This document shows, one piece after another, positions 1 through 8,085 of a stretch of 64,000 nt of DNA. This DNA is from Psychrobacter sp. I-STPA6b (lineage in GTDB: Bacteria; Pseudomonadota; Gammaproteobacteria; Pseudomonadales; Moraxellaceae). The stretch covers positions 1 through 64,000 of the forward strand of contig NZ_VEWM01000080.1 of assembly GCF_020662265.1 (NCBI RefSeq), written 5' to 3'. Every line of letters begins with the position of its first letter. Position 1 is the stretch's first letter. The position numbers and the translations under genes are program-made. Under the pieces are notes generated by a model that ran no database searches, was not told the origin of the DNA, and saw only the letters and a program-made list of their open reading frames with translations.

Positions 1-60
1 GACTAAACTGATCGCTTCAAGCTTGAACTCTCGGCTATATCTTTTGCGTTTACTGGTCAT
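1..60 (-). CDS. IS3-family transposase OrfA, N-terminal fragment cut by window edge
   Basis: Read on the minus strand, an ATG at 58-60 opens a frame beginning MTSKRKRYSREFKLEAIS, the classic start of IS3-group OrfA proteins (basic N-terminus leading into a helix-turn-helix that binds the element's ends). An AAGGAG ribosome binding site lies just upstream of the ATG. Only 20 codons are inside the window, so completeness cannot be judged. The element lies directly downstream of the Rhs toxin/immunity pair and may mark the edge of that accessory island. Confidence 0.75.
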   Translation of the reverse strand, partial: MTSKRKRYSREFKLEAISLV

Positions 61-94
61 ACTGTTTCTCCTTTTTTACTGGTAGTATAACCTC

Positions 95-268
95 TTATTT
101 GTTGTCTAACTTTATTATGCCACTACAATCTTCACCATCTAATAAGGAAACTATCTCTTTAGCTTTTTCTAGGTCATATGTGTATAAAGGGTCTTCAAGT
201 GTCACCGTTATGCCCTGTGATGTAATATAATAATGCATTTCAAACATATCTTGATTTTGTTCTTGCAT
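95..268 (-). CDS. Small presumptive immunity protein for the adjacent Rhs toxin (57 aa)
   Basis: A 57-residue frame starts MQEQNQDMFEMHYYITS and ends IIKLDNK. It is acidic, lacks Cys pairs, signal peptide or membrane segment, and so should be cytoplasmic. Its GGAGG ribosome binding site overlaps the stop codon of the Rhs tip at 278-280, leaving nine bases between stop and start, an arrangement that suggests translational coupling. Position immediately 3' of a polymorphic toxin tip is where cognate immunity genes sit. I do not recognise the family; the immunity role is inferred from position, size and charge only. Confidence 0.65.
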   Translation of the reverse strand: MQEQNQDMFEMHYYITSQGITVTLEDPLYTYDLEKAKEIVSLLDGEDCSGIIKLDNK

Positions 269-277
269 GTTTTCCTC

Positions 278-1447
278 CTAATTAATCAGACCCCAAACAT
301 GTTGACAGGCGTCACAATAGTCTTTTCTTTTACCCAAGACTAAATATCCTGAATTTGGATTTTTATCTACTTCATAAGCCCATGTCCAACGAATATTTTT
401 AACTCTAGTACCACCAAATAACAATTTGTCAGTAGCTCGGAATTCAGCACATCTACCCACAGTACTTGTTCCTATACAATCCCCAATCTTAACACCCATT
501 TTGAGTGCATGTCCCCTCAATCTTGTTGAAGAGCTTCGATGTTGACCATTGAATGCTGCTACTCCTATCCCTTTCTTGTAATCAAATGCACCTGCTACAG
601 TGTAAACTTTATTACGCTTTCTATTTCTTGCTGAATTAGGTGTGGTAGCTACTAATAGTCTTATTTTTACATGTGCCTCGACAAATCCTTTTGCATAATT
701 ACAAAAATCATTTCTTTTACCTTTACAGTTTCTAAGAGCCGTCTTAAAATAGCGAAGACCTAAGCGGTTTGCTATTGCCATACCACCTGCTGCTGAAGAG
801 GTACTACCACTTCCAATACCCAAAACCCTAGCTGCTGCTGAGCCACCATGTGAGAGCCCCCTTATGGCAGCTGAGGATAAATTTGCTCTTATGTTAAGTC
901 CACTCATCACACTCCCCAAGCTCATATGCCCACTCGGGTCAATATTCATCACAGGGTTAGCGTCAGCATACAAATACTTATTTAACGTTGTTGGATTACT
1001 GGCTTTACCCTGCCACGTATCCATCTGCGTAAACCTGCCCACGCCCTGATTATAATATCTGGCTCTTAAGTAATACTGATTTAGACTTCTATCGTATTGT
1101 TCTCCTGTATATAGATAAATATTATCGGTATTGCCTGTTTTGGTAGTGATTTCACCATAAACATCATACTGATAGCTATCTGTGATTTGTCCAGCCTGAT
1201 TGGTTAAAAACTTAGTTGAACCTAAACCATCATAACCAAAGTAGCTGGTATTGCCATTCACATTTTGGCTGATTAAATCATCGCCATAGCTGTAGCTGGC
1301 TACAGGGGTGTTGTTCTGCTCCTCTAATATGACTTGAGCGTAAGAGCGGTTTTTGTCCGTAACACAATCAATAGTTACGCCATTTTTTGATTTGGCATTA
1401 CGGATACCATCAATATCATAGCCAAAGGATACATCATTAGCTTGCAC
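278..1447 (-). CDS. Truncated Rhs tip with C-terminal predicted deaminase toxin domain
   Basis: The first ~165 residues are the last YD-repeats and hyperconserved end of an Rhs core (YYLRARYYNQGVGRFTQ near residue 125), closing at the DPSGH junction at 170-174. The variable tip (~175-389) has C333-A334-E335 followed by C378-D-A-C381. That matches the zinc-binding signature of the cytidine-deaminase-like fold (H/C-A-E, then CxxC) used by YwqJ-like and related toxin deaminases. If active it would deaminate a base in the target cell. The predicted start is GTG; the frame can be read up to a TAA near 1495, so the N-terminal secretion shell and most of the core are missing. Thus this is a displaced orphan tip, not a complete Rhs protein. 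Rhs assignment is firm; the deaminase assignment is motif-based. Confidence 0.8.
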   Translation of the reverse strand: MQANDVSFGYDIDGIRNAKSKNGVTIDCVTDKNRSYAQVILEEQNNTPVASYSYGDDLISQNVNGNTSYFGYDGLGSTKFLTNQAGQITDSYQYDVYGEITTKTGNTDNIYLYTGEQYDRSLNQYYLRARYYNQGVGRFTQMDTWQGKASNPTTLNKYLYADANPVMNIDPSGHMSLGSVMSGLNIRANLSSAAIRGLSHGGSAAARVLGIGSGSTSSAAGGMAIANRLGLRYFKTALRNCKGKRNDFCNYAKGFVEAHVKIRLLVATTPNSARNRKRNKVYTVAGAFDYKKGIGVAAFNGQHRSSSTRLRGHALKMGVKIGDCIGTSTVGRCAEFRATDKLLFGGTRVKNIRWTWAYEVDKNPNSGYLVLGKRKDYCDACQHVWGLIN

Positions 1448-1505
1448 AAGCTCATTTCTGGCATTATAGCTATAGTTTGAATTTTTGAATGATTAAACAT
1501 TTGTG

Positions 1506-1955
1506 TTAATTTAAGCCTACTATGTTTCCATCTTTGTCATAAACAAATTCTAAAAAATCACGAAAATCTATGACATCTAACGGCTCATATATTGGTAGCC
1601 CTGTAGTTTTTAATAGTTCTGCTCCACATTTTCTTAGATTAGTCCAATCCTCACCATTGTAAAACCCTTCAGCATCCATTCTAAAATTACCGTATGTCAA
1701 TAAACGATGAAATTCTTTATAAACTTCAAAGTCACTATCTGACTCAAAATCAAAGTGGTCATAAAAAGCATCTTGAAACTTTTCCAGTGTGTTTAAAAAT
1801 TGTACTAAATGATTACCACATTCATCTTTATTAGAGTTAATACCACCAATGATTCGTTCTTGTTCAATAGGAGGCAAAGTTAAAACACTTAACAACATCC
1901 ACAAAAAATCACCAGCATCTTCATAATGTACATATGCTACAGAATATGTTTTCAT
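1506..1955 (-). CDS. Orphan immunity-like protein (~150 aa)
   Basis: Acidic soluble protein starting MKTYSVAYVHYEDAGDF, family not recognised. Three in-frame ATGs exist (1976, 1967, 1955); 1955 is preferred because GGTGAGG lies ~12 bases upstream, whereas the others have no usable ribosome binding site. The gene start overlaps the end of a broken toxin tail (tail stop at 1970-1972), so in the original module it was the gene directly downstream of a toxin. It is now an immunity gene whose toxin is dead. Function inferred from context. Confidence 0.6.
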   Translation of the reverse strand: MKTYSVAYVHYEDAGDFLWMLLSVLTLPPIEQERIIGGINSNKDECGNHLVQFLNTLEKFQDAFYDHFDFESDSDFEVYKEFHRLLTYGNFRMDAEGFYNGEDWTNLRKCGAELLKTTGLPIYEPLDVIDFRDFLEFVYDKDGNIVGLN

Positions 1956-1969
1956 TTTATACTTCATCC

Positions 1970-2420
1970 TCACCATTTATTGACATGATAGTGTAAGTTT
2001 CCATCTACCCAATATGATAATTCATCTCCCTTGACTCCATCAGAACCCCCATGACCTTCACGTGCTTCATGATAATCCATTCTCACTAATTGACGATTCA
2101 CTATCCCTTTGGTGCCTTTGGTTTACACGCCAATACCAAACAATGAACCATATACTTCCTCTTTTTTTGCACCAAATACAATTTTAACTGGGACTTTTTT
2201 ATTTCCCCAACTTACCTTGGCAGATGTTTGTATAGTGTTTTGCATATTTATACCAAAAGTCAAAGGCATATATACTAAAAAACCAGTAACTCTAACGCTT
2301 CTTTTAGAGAGGTCTTCAGACCAATTACCTAATCCTGTACCAATTGCTATAGGAAAATTAATACTTGCACTTTGAATTGCTTCCGCACTTAGTTGAACCT
2401 AAACTATCATAATCCAAAAC
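1970..2420 (-). pseudogene. Decayed Rhs toxin tip (core scrap plus interrupted toxin tail)
   Basis: On the minus strand, 2420 to ~2385 encodes YDSLGSTK, matching YDGLGSTK in the intact Rhs tip (residues 72-79; DNA near 1209-1235). The frame then shifts into a ~75-residue stretch (AIQSASINFPIAIGTG ... SLFGIGV) ending in TAA, and continues in the same frame with TKGTKGIVNRQLVRMDYHEA to a natural end at HYHVNKW-stop. The TAA is probably a point mutation of a lysine codon. The short core piece joined out of frame implies an internal deletion. The H-rich tail looks like a nuclease-type toxin end, but I cannot name the family. Confidence 0.6.
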
Positions 2421-2444
2421 ATTGTATATCTATATCACATTTAT

Positions 2445-2861
2445 TTATATAGGATCTACCCAAAAGAATAACTTAGCCAAATTTGAACTGTATATAAAAA
2501 TTATCAACTCGTCATAGTCATCTTCTAGGATATAAACTTCCTCATATCCGTCTAATTTAAAATTATCAACATCTAACTGTTTGTTCCCTATTGTTATTAC
2601 AGAATAAGGATAAATTTTAATCCGATTGATTATTACTGATATTTTTTTATAAAACTCATCTATATTGATTTCTTTATAAATAAAAGCTCTCCTTTCTTCA
2701 TTAAATAAAGCCTTATTTTTTTGATTATATTCCAATTCATTAGCTTGAAACCAAACTACCTCTAAGCTTTTATCAAAGCTCAAGTTATTATGGCTTTGCT
2801 CAATCCATAGTATATCGCCATAACCTTCATCTTGAGTCTTATATTCAAGCTCTATATTCAT
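2445..2861 (-). CDS. Acidic hypothetical protein, immunity-like
   Basis: A 138-residue acidic protein starting MNIELEYKTQDEGYG, with an alternating beta-type pattern and a D/E-rich patch (YILEDDYDELIIFIYSS) near the C-terminus. No signal peptide or membrane helix. It lies in the row of minus-strand orphan genes downstream of Rhs fragments. Very low GC, codon use and size match its neighbours and differ from the core genes after 8 kb. Not recognised as a named family; immunity function is a contextual inference. Confidence 0.55.
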   Translation of the reverse strand: MNIELEYKTQDEGYGDILWIEQSHNNLSFDKSLEVVWFQANELEYNQKNKALFNEERRAFIYKEINIDEFYKKISVIINRIKIYPYSVITIGNKQLDVDNFKLDGYEEVYILEDDYDELIIFIYSSNLAKLFFWVDPI

Positions 2862-3038
2862 ATTTATTTACCGTATCGGATAACCTTGCAACATAATCCC
2901 ATTTTAACATAGTATTGAATCTTGTAAGGTCTAATATATGCTGAAAAAACCGTAGCTAAAACCAGAAAGGGATTAGAATATCTTAGAAATTGCTATTATA
3001 AGATAATTTCCTTCTACAAATGGCTTGTTATTAAATAC

Positions 3039-3671
3039 TTAACTCATTCTAATAGAATATATCAATTTTTTTATAAATGGTAAATAATATTTACAAAAAA
3101 TCCTGTCAATATCTTTAAGTACAGGTTTGATGATAGTATGGACTTGCCAATCTTCAATACTATCTATAAAGAATATCTCTTCGAATAACTCCCAAGTCTT
3201 TATCATTTCAGGTGAAAAATTAAGTTTAGTGACACCATGTTTCTTAGCACTTTCATAATTGAAACTATATTCATTAGTTAATAATGATGTCATTAGCTCT
3301 TTGGTTGGCTCCATTATTTCTGAAGAAGTATTTGTACAACCCTCAAAATCGCATTTATATAGCGTTATGCCAATATAATTAGAGTTAATACAGCTTAAGT
3401 TACCGTTTAAGTCTACATTAAAGTTATTTTCACACTCATTTGCAAACTTTATCTCTTTGGCAGATGTTCTGATATAAGGAATAATATAGTTTCTATTTTT
3501 TACGAAGCGAATACCGAAATAGACATAAAGATTCACCTTACTATCTTTATAGATAGAAATAGAGTATGCTGAGCCTTTATTTTTCCAGTTATCTAATATT
3601 TCTATATTATAGTTATCTTGAAGTATATTAAGAGTTTCTATTAATATCATTTTTTCAAATTGTTTTAACAT
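3039..3671 (-). CDS. Hypothetical protein in immunity array (210 aa)
   Basis: Soluble, strongly AT-rich gene starting MLKQFEKMILIETLNILQDN. It has a beta-rich middle (KVNLYVYFGIRFVKNRNY) and four Cys residues (two in CDFEGC). No membrane segment apart from a weakly hydrophobic end. Family not recognised. Its position among orphan immunity-like genes between Rhs scraps is the only clue to a role; it could instead be cargo of the island. Confidence 0.5.
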   Translation of the reverse strand: MLKQFEKMILIETLNILQDNYNIEILDNWKNKGSAYSISIYKDSKVNLYVYFGIRFVKNRNYIIPYIRTSAKEIKFANECENNFNVDLNGNLSCINSNYIGITLYKCDFEGCTNTSSEIMEPTKELMTSLLTNEYSFNYESAKKHGVTKLNFSPEMIKTWELFEEIFFIDSIEDWQVHTIIKPVLKDIDRIFCKYYLPFIKKLIYSIRMS

Positions 3672-3761
3672 TCATTATAATTCTATATATTTTTAGCAAA
3701 AACTTTAGAATATTGCCTAGCAAACAAAATATCTTCTTTAAATTTACTAGAACCTATTATT

Positions 3762-4280
3762 TTATAATCGCAAATCTTCAGCTTCTATATTAAACCGACG
3801 TTTTAACATTATTTTCCAGTACTCTACTGCTACTGTTTCAAGATCCTCAAAAATTATTGAAAATTCATTTTCAGGCATTACTTTATTTGCTAAATATCTA
3901 TTCCTTGTTAATCGACCATGTAAACGCTCTAAAGATACCATCATATAATTTCTTTGAAATTCTTCTGTAGGTTGATTTTCTCTATAATAGTCCAACCAGT
4001 AACCACAAAAGTTAAACTCATTCATCTCAGGGTCTCTCAAAGGTAAAGAATCGCTCCATCCTACAGATACTCCATACTCTCCTCTTGTATAGGCTATATT
4101 AAAGAAAACAACTAGATTTGTTTCTTTATAAAACCTTTTCAAATAAACAAAATCTGTAAGTTTTGGCAACTTAACATACAAGCTAGGCGTATTTGTCAAA
4201 CTCCAACCAGAGTAATTCTGTAAAAAATTATCTTTTAAATTTGCAAGTCTATTGGTGGCATCTGCCTTATTTAATATCAT
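3762..4280 (-). CDS. Hypothetical protein in immunity array (172 aa)
   Basis: Starts MILNKADATNRLANLKDNF with GAGGG about 8 bases upstream, a good ribosome binding site. The middle (ETNLVVFFNIAYTRGEYGVSV) suggests a beta sheet and the C-terminal third is helical and charged. Soluble, family not recognised. It follows the array pattern of single small minus-strand genes with 50-200 bp gaps. Immunity role inferred. Confidence 0.5.
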   Translation of the reverse strand: MILNKADATNRLANLKDNFLQNYSGWSLTNTPSLYVKLPKLTDFVYLKRFYKETNLVVFFNIAYTRGEYGVSVGWSDSLPLRDPEMNEFNFCGYWLDYYRENQPTEEFQRNYMMVSLERLHGRLTRNRYLANKVMPENEFSIIFEDLETVAVEYWKIMLKRRFNIEAEDLRL

Positions 4281-4495
4281 TATATAGCCCTCATAAAAAA
4301 ATCATCTAAAAACATTAAATCTCAATGTTAATTATAATCTCGACTCATTAACCCTACTTGAAAAACCAATCTTGTCATTTTTTGAACAATGATTTTGCTG
4401 TGCTCCATTCAAGTTAGCTGGTTTTTGGGGTTATAGTCTAAAAAGGAGAACTATCAAGCTAACGAATATTTTTAATTCTATTCAATAAAATATTG

Positions 4496-5296
4496 CTAAA
4501 AATTATCTATAACTTTATCCAAAATATTGATATCCTTATTATTCTTAACTAAATATAGCTTAAACCTATCAGAATAAGTCAATGACTCAATCATTTTTTC
4601 TTTGTTATTTTTCACAAAAGTTTCACTTTCAGAATGATTTATCTTTATCTCTGTACTTCCTACATAAGGTACTAGCTCGCAATCTACAAAATCTAAGATA
4701 ATAGCACCTTCTTCTTTTGTGATATTATTTGAGCAATCTTTTTGATATAAATACCAAAAGAGTAGAGTCTCTTTACCTATAATCATATCTATTAGATTCA
4801 AAATATTTATAACACCATCTGTATGATATTTATCTAATAGATAGGATTGTATTTTTTTATGAAAGTAAGTGTATCTTTTGTTTTTTATTCGGTGTTTGGT
4901 GGTAATACACCCCCGTTTATTACTATAGCTTTCTTCAAATTCTAGTGATGAAAACCACCCCAAATCATATCGTTTATTTTCCCGCAACTTCCCTTTAAAT
5001 CCATCAAAATTTATTTCATCTTGAATATATTCTTCATATTCTTTTTTAGCAAGTACTGATAGTTGAGGTATGACTTTAGAGATTTTTTCTGTTCCACGAA
5101 TTAAATTTTTATCATGCTTTTTTAGTATTAACCTTAGCCAATAACTCAAATCAATAACATCTGACAAACCCGCCATATGACCATGGTAATCTATATACAT
5201 TTGACCTATATTATCCAGTATGTGAAACACATAATCGCTGTTATCATCACTTCTATCAATACATATAAGCTCACAATAATCTACTAAAATTGCCAT
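4496..5296 (-). CDS. Immunity-like protein following a deleted Rhs toxin (266 aa)
   Basis: Starts MAILVDYCELICIDRSDDNS with AAGGATC upstream of the ATG. Predominantly helical, soluble, many Lys/Asp; no recognised motif. Directly upstream (5297-5457) lies an Rhs-core scrap and then a short open tail (GTAYAKVVSKIKI-stop), so the gene sits where the immunity gene of that lost toxin would be. At 266 residues it is the largest gene in the array. Function is inferred; an unrelated cargo role remains possible. Confidence 0.55.
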   Translation of the reverse strand: MAILVDYCELICIDRSDDNSDYVFHILDNIGQMYIDYHGHMAGLSDVIDLSYWLRLILKKHDKNLIRGTEKISKVIPQLSVLAKKEYEEYIQDEINFDGFKGKLRENKRYDLGWFSSLEFEESYSNKRGCITTKHRIKNKRYTYFHKKIQSYLLDKYHTDGVINILNLIDMIIGKETLLFWYLYQKDCSNNITKEEGAIILDFVDCELVPYVGSTEIKINHSESETFVKNNKEKMIESLTYSDRFKLYLVKNNKDINILDKVIDNF

Positions 5297-5457
5297 AATT
5301 TAAGATCCTTCGTGTTTATATCTTAATTTTAGACACAACTTTGGCATAAGCAGTTCCTGTAACTTGTACTGCCATTGATATTTTGACTGTTTAAGTCATC
5401 ACCATAGCTATAACTGGCTACAAGGATTTCATTTTATTTCTCTAGCAATAATGAAAG
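5297..5457 (-). pseudogene. Rhs-core scrap with residual toxin tail
   Basis: Minus-strand translation of about 5370-5457 gives VILLEK, a stop, then VASYSYGDDLNSQNINGSTS. This aligns with VILEEQ...VASYSYGDDLISQNVNGNTS of the Rhs tip (residues 39-68, DNA 1245-1335). It then leaves the core and, in another frame, reads VTGTAYAKVVSKIKI-stop just before the next gene. This is what remains when an Rhs tip loses nearly all of its toxin domain by deletion. Confidence 0.65.
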
Positions 5458-5460
5458 TTA

Positions 5461-5769
5461 TCAAGGCGTACCATATTTTAAATCATAAGGTTTAAATCCA
5501 AATTTTTCTGGTCTAACTGAAAATTCATCAATTTTATCTATTAGAAATTTTTGTTTATTTTCATTGACAAATTCAAACTCGTATTTTATTTCTACTACAT
5601 TAATACTAATCGCAACTTGAATGCTATTCAAATATATAGTTATAGTATCGTTGTCATCTTCTAAAATATGGCAAAGCTTTATAATATATTCCAGTTCATT
5701 TTCTTGTATATGTTTAGTAGTAGATAAACTACTATTTCTTTCTGAAAAAAACTTCACTATGTATTTCAT
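5461..5769 (-). CDS. Small immunity-like protein (102 aa)
   Basis: Starts MKYIVKFFSERNSSLSTTKH; acidic middle (CHILEDDNDTITIYLNSIQV) with predicted beta strands; no signal or membrane helix. Its stop codon abuts the Rhs-core scrap at 5457, so a recombination joint probably lies right behind the gene. Family not recognised; role inferred from the array. Confidence 0.5.
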   Translation of the reverse strand: MKYIVKFFSERNSSLSTTKHIQENELEYIIKLCHILEDDNDTITIYLNSIQVAISINVVEIKYEFEFVNENKQKFLIDKIDEFSVRPEKFGFKPYDLKYGTP

Positions 5770-5834
5770 GGTAAAAAATACACACTATCACAGATTCTAC
5801 GAGAGGGGAAAATCATAGTTAGAAGTGGTATTAG

Positions 5835-6305
5835 TCAACACTTAAACCATGATTTCGGTAGTGTTTCTAGGTTTGAAATATCATAATCAGTAAGATAACT
5901 ATCAATAGTTTTTTTATTCTCAAAAACATCTAAAAGGCTATTGCTATAATATTCTAATATGGTATCACCAGCTCCTATATCTAAAAAATAGACTGGAGAA
6001 ATGATAGATTTATCTTTATATAAGATAATAAAAAGAAATTGTGAATTATAATCACATACAGGAAATAAAGCCTCTGGCCATTGAGTATTCATTTGGCAAG
6101 ACTGTTCAATAAATTCTTTATATATATAAACTGCCTCTGTAATAGGCAAAATTGATTGTTCAATGAGTAAAAACTTACCTTCATTGATAAATTTCTTATC
6201 ATAATCCATGCCCAATATAAATTCTTTATATTGATAGTATATTTCTGGTAATACAAAAGGATTTATCAAGGATTCACATTGTTCAAAACAATCCATATTA
6301 TTCAT
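5835..6305 (-). CDS. Possible SMI1/KNR4 (SUKH)-like immunity protein
   Basis: A 156-residue acidic protein starting MNNMDCFEQCESLINPF, with AGGAAT upstream of the first ATG. The pattern 'LFPVCDYNSQFLFIILY...FLDIGAGD' followed by a helix with an N-S-L-L-D-V-F-E run is reminiscent of SUKH-superfamily immunity proteins. The resemblance is weak and not verified by alignment. Position in the Rhs-associated array supports an immunity role. Confidence 0.5.
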   Translation of the reverse strand: MNNMDCFEQCESLINPFVLPEIYYQYKEFILGMDYDKKFINEGKFLLIEQSILPITEAVYIYKEFIEQSCQMNTQWPEALFPVCDYNSQFLFIILYKDKSIISPVYFLDIGAGDTILEYYSNSLLDVFENKKTIDSYLTDYDISNLETLPKSWFKC

Positions 6306-6341
6306 ATTAACATTCCTATTATCTTAAACATACCAATCCAT

Positions 6342-6830
6342 TTAAAAAACATCTTGTCTATTATAAATCGGTGCTGGGTACATATAATCTGGCAGACATA
6401 TCTCAATCGGTCTTTTTAAACCAACAGGATACAACTCAACCTCTAACAATCCATCTGTTGCTAATTTTCTTACATACTGCCATTTTTTGCTATTTTTTAA
6501 TTCATTTGGCTCAAACATTAAGACATCTATCTCTAAAAATGGTTTATATATACCTTCAAATATAAACGAACATAATTCTTCAAGTGACCCAGCAAATTTA
6601 TTATTTGTAGTAGGAATGGATTTCATATGTGGAAAAAAGTCAGAAAAAGTATTGTATAAAAACATTTTAACAAGCTGTAGAATATAGTTACCTTCATCTG
6701 ACAACCTATCATAAAAATGACCATAATCATAAGATGGTTTACCAATCATTTGCTTTTGCTCTGGATAACCCATACTAAAAAAAGTAATAATTTTCCATAT
6801 CTCCGAGTATTTCATTCTTTGATTAAACAT
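6342..6830 (-). CDS. Hypothetical protein in immunity array (162 aa)
   Basis: Starts MFNQRMKYSEIWKIITFFSM. Soluble, aromatic-rich, ends with a Pro/Tyr-rich stretch (LPDYMYPAPIYNRQDVF). No recognised domain. It lies 46 bases downstream of the next array gene and 36 bases upstream of the SUKH-like gene, so these three may be co-transcribed. Immunity role inferred. Confidence 0.5.
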   Translation of the reverse strand: MFNQRMKYSEIWKIITFFSMGYPEQKQMIGKPSYDYGHFYDRLSDEGNYILQLVKMFLYNTFSDFFPHMKSIPTTNNKFAGSLEELCSFIFEGIYKPFLEIDVLMFEPNELKNSKKWQYVRKLATDGLLEVELYPVGLKRPIEICLPDYMYPAPIYNRQDVF

Positions 6831-6876
6831 TTCATCAACTCAATTTTATATAACTCAATATTATTAAGAAGTCAGT

Positions 6877-7125
6877 CTAAGCTCCATTTTTTTCAAAGCC
6901 ATATTTTTCTAGATTCTCAATATAGTCGTCTATGTTATCTAGCATATCTATAACTTCTTCAAGTGTGCATTCTTTATAATAGTAAGGCAGAGGTAAACTA
7001 ATATCTACCAAAAAACTATAAGGCTGTTTTTCTATAGTAATATATTGTGGTATACCTGTACATATTAGCTTATTTAGTCCTGAGTATATGCCTTTATATC
7101 TTTTTTTAGGTCGGGTATCTATCAT
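6877..7125 (-). CDS. Small acidic immunity-like protein (82 aa)
   Basis: Starts MIDTRPKKRYKGIYSGLNK and ends with an acidic helix (EEVIDMLDNIDDYIENLEKY). The basic N-terminus with acidic C-terminus and small size fit a protein inhibitor. It is the first gene of the array in the direction of transcription. Family not recognised. Confidence 0.5.
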   Translation of the reverse strand: MIDTRPKKRYKGIYSGLNKLICTGIPQYITIEKQPYSFLVDISLPLPYYYKECTLEEVIDMLDNIDDYIENLEKYGFEKNGA

Positions 7126-8085
7126 CTAAAGTAGACTTTGAAACATTATATTCCAGAGATAATAAAATTTCATCAGATTCTAGAAATCTCTAAATCACTG
7201 TCAGGTATTTTTTTAATAAATTATTTTGATGGATATAATTGATAAATACTATGATATCACCATAGTATTCATTGTAATAACTCAATAATTTATAAAAACA
7301 TCCAAATATTATTCATGATTACAGATTGTAACCTTAACGCTATATATTGGTGCATAAAATAAACCCATATAAATAATCCTATATTGGTAACTTAGAGATA
7401 GCAACGGCGTCAACTGAGTCATCAACCTCAAAATACTTATTTAACCTATTGGACTACTGGTTTTATATTATAAATCCATCTGTACAAACCTATCACTTTA
7501 ATAAATAAGCCACCTGCATTCATTGCCTTGATTAAGTCACTGTTTGTTAAAATCAGCTTCTCAATTTTTCTATAAATATGAATGTTCAACAAGCTTTAGT
7601 AGCATCATTTAAATATTACTTATTTAATTTTTTATCTAAAAAGCCCGATATGAGTTAACATCTGTTTTTTTCTTCGGCAAGCCCCAGCCTTATACTTTCC
7701 AGTCAACACACAAGCCGTTTGCCCAGCATGATTGTGATAGGATATATTGCTTGTGCAAGGACGCATGGTATGTATGTTTTATTTAGCCTTCAGCCTTACT
7801 TTATGACTACATAACTACTGATAACCTTATATGAACTTATAAGGATAAGTCATCAATATGATGTGTCACCATATACTGACTATGTCCTCTAAATATTGTA
7901 GTGACACACTGCTAACTGGATTTAAAAAACTGTATTCAAAAGTAGAATAAAGCATGATACTAACAACGAAAAATCCTGTAATCCATGACAATAAACAATA
8001 GCAAATAATGATAAATGATTCACCTACTCATTAATATCTGGCTTTAGACACTTTTTATCCACTTTATGTTTTAGATGGTATCCAT
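7126..8085. other. Gene-free gap between immunity array and TolC gene
   Basis: No frame with a credible start, composition and ribosome binding site was found. The part 7425-7497 is a decayed Rhs-core scrap (listed separately). The last ~400 bases should contain the promoter of the tolC-like gene, but no convincing -35/-10 pair was identified. The remainder is very AT-rich and may be decayed toxin or immunity DNA. Confidence 0.5.
7425..7497 (-). pseudogene. Rhs-core scrap
   Basis: The DNA around AAATACTTATTTAAC and CCATCTG, with matching spacing, parallels the intact Rhs tip at 965-1035. That segment encodes the conserved R-F-T-Q-M-D-T-W ... L-N-K-Y-L-Y core end. Here the minus-strand reading contains stops (R-F-V-Q-M-D-L-stop). 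It is a small non-functional remnant marking the upstream limit of the island. Confidence 0.6.

Noticed and set aside
2109-2375. Plus-strand frame opposite the toxin pseudogene
   Set aside because: It is the antisense of the decayed toxin tip; no ribosome binding site and composition fits a shadow.
2862-3038. Possible toxin tail upstream of the 138-residue gene
   Set aside because: Minus-strand frames give a ~39-residue open tail ending just before the ATG, but there is no Rhs-core match next to it and chance cannot be excluded.
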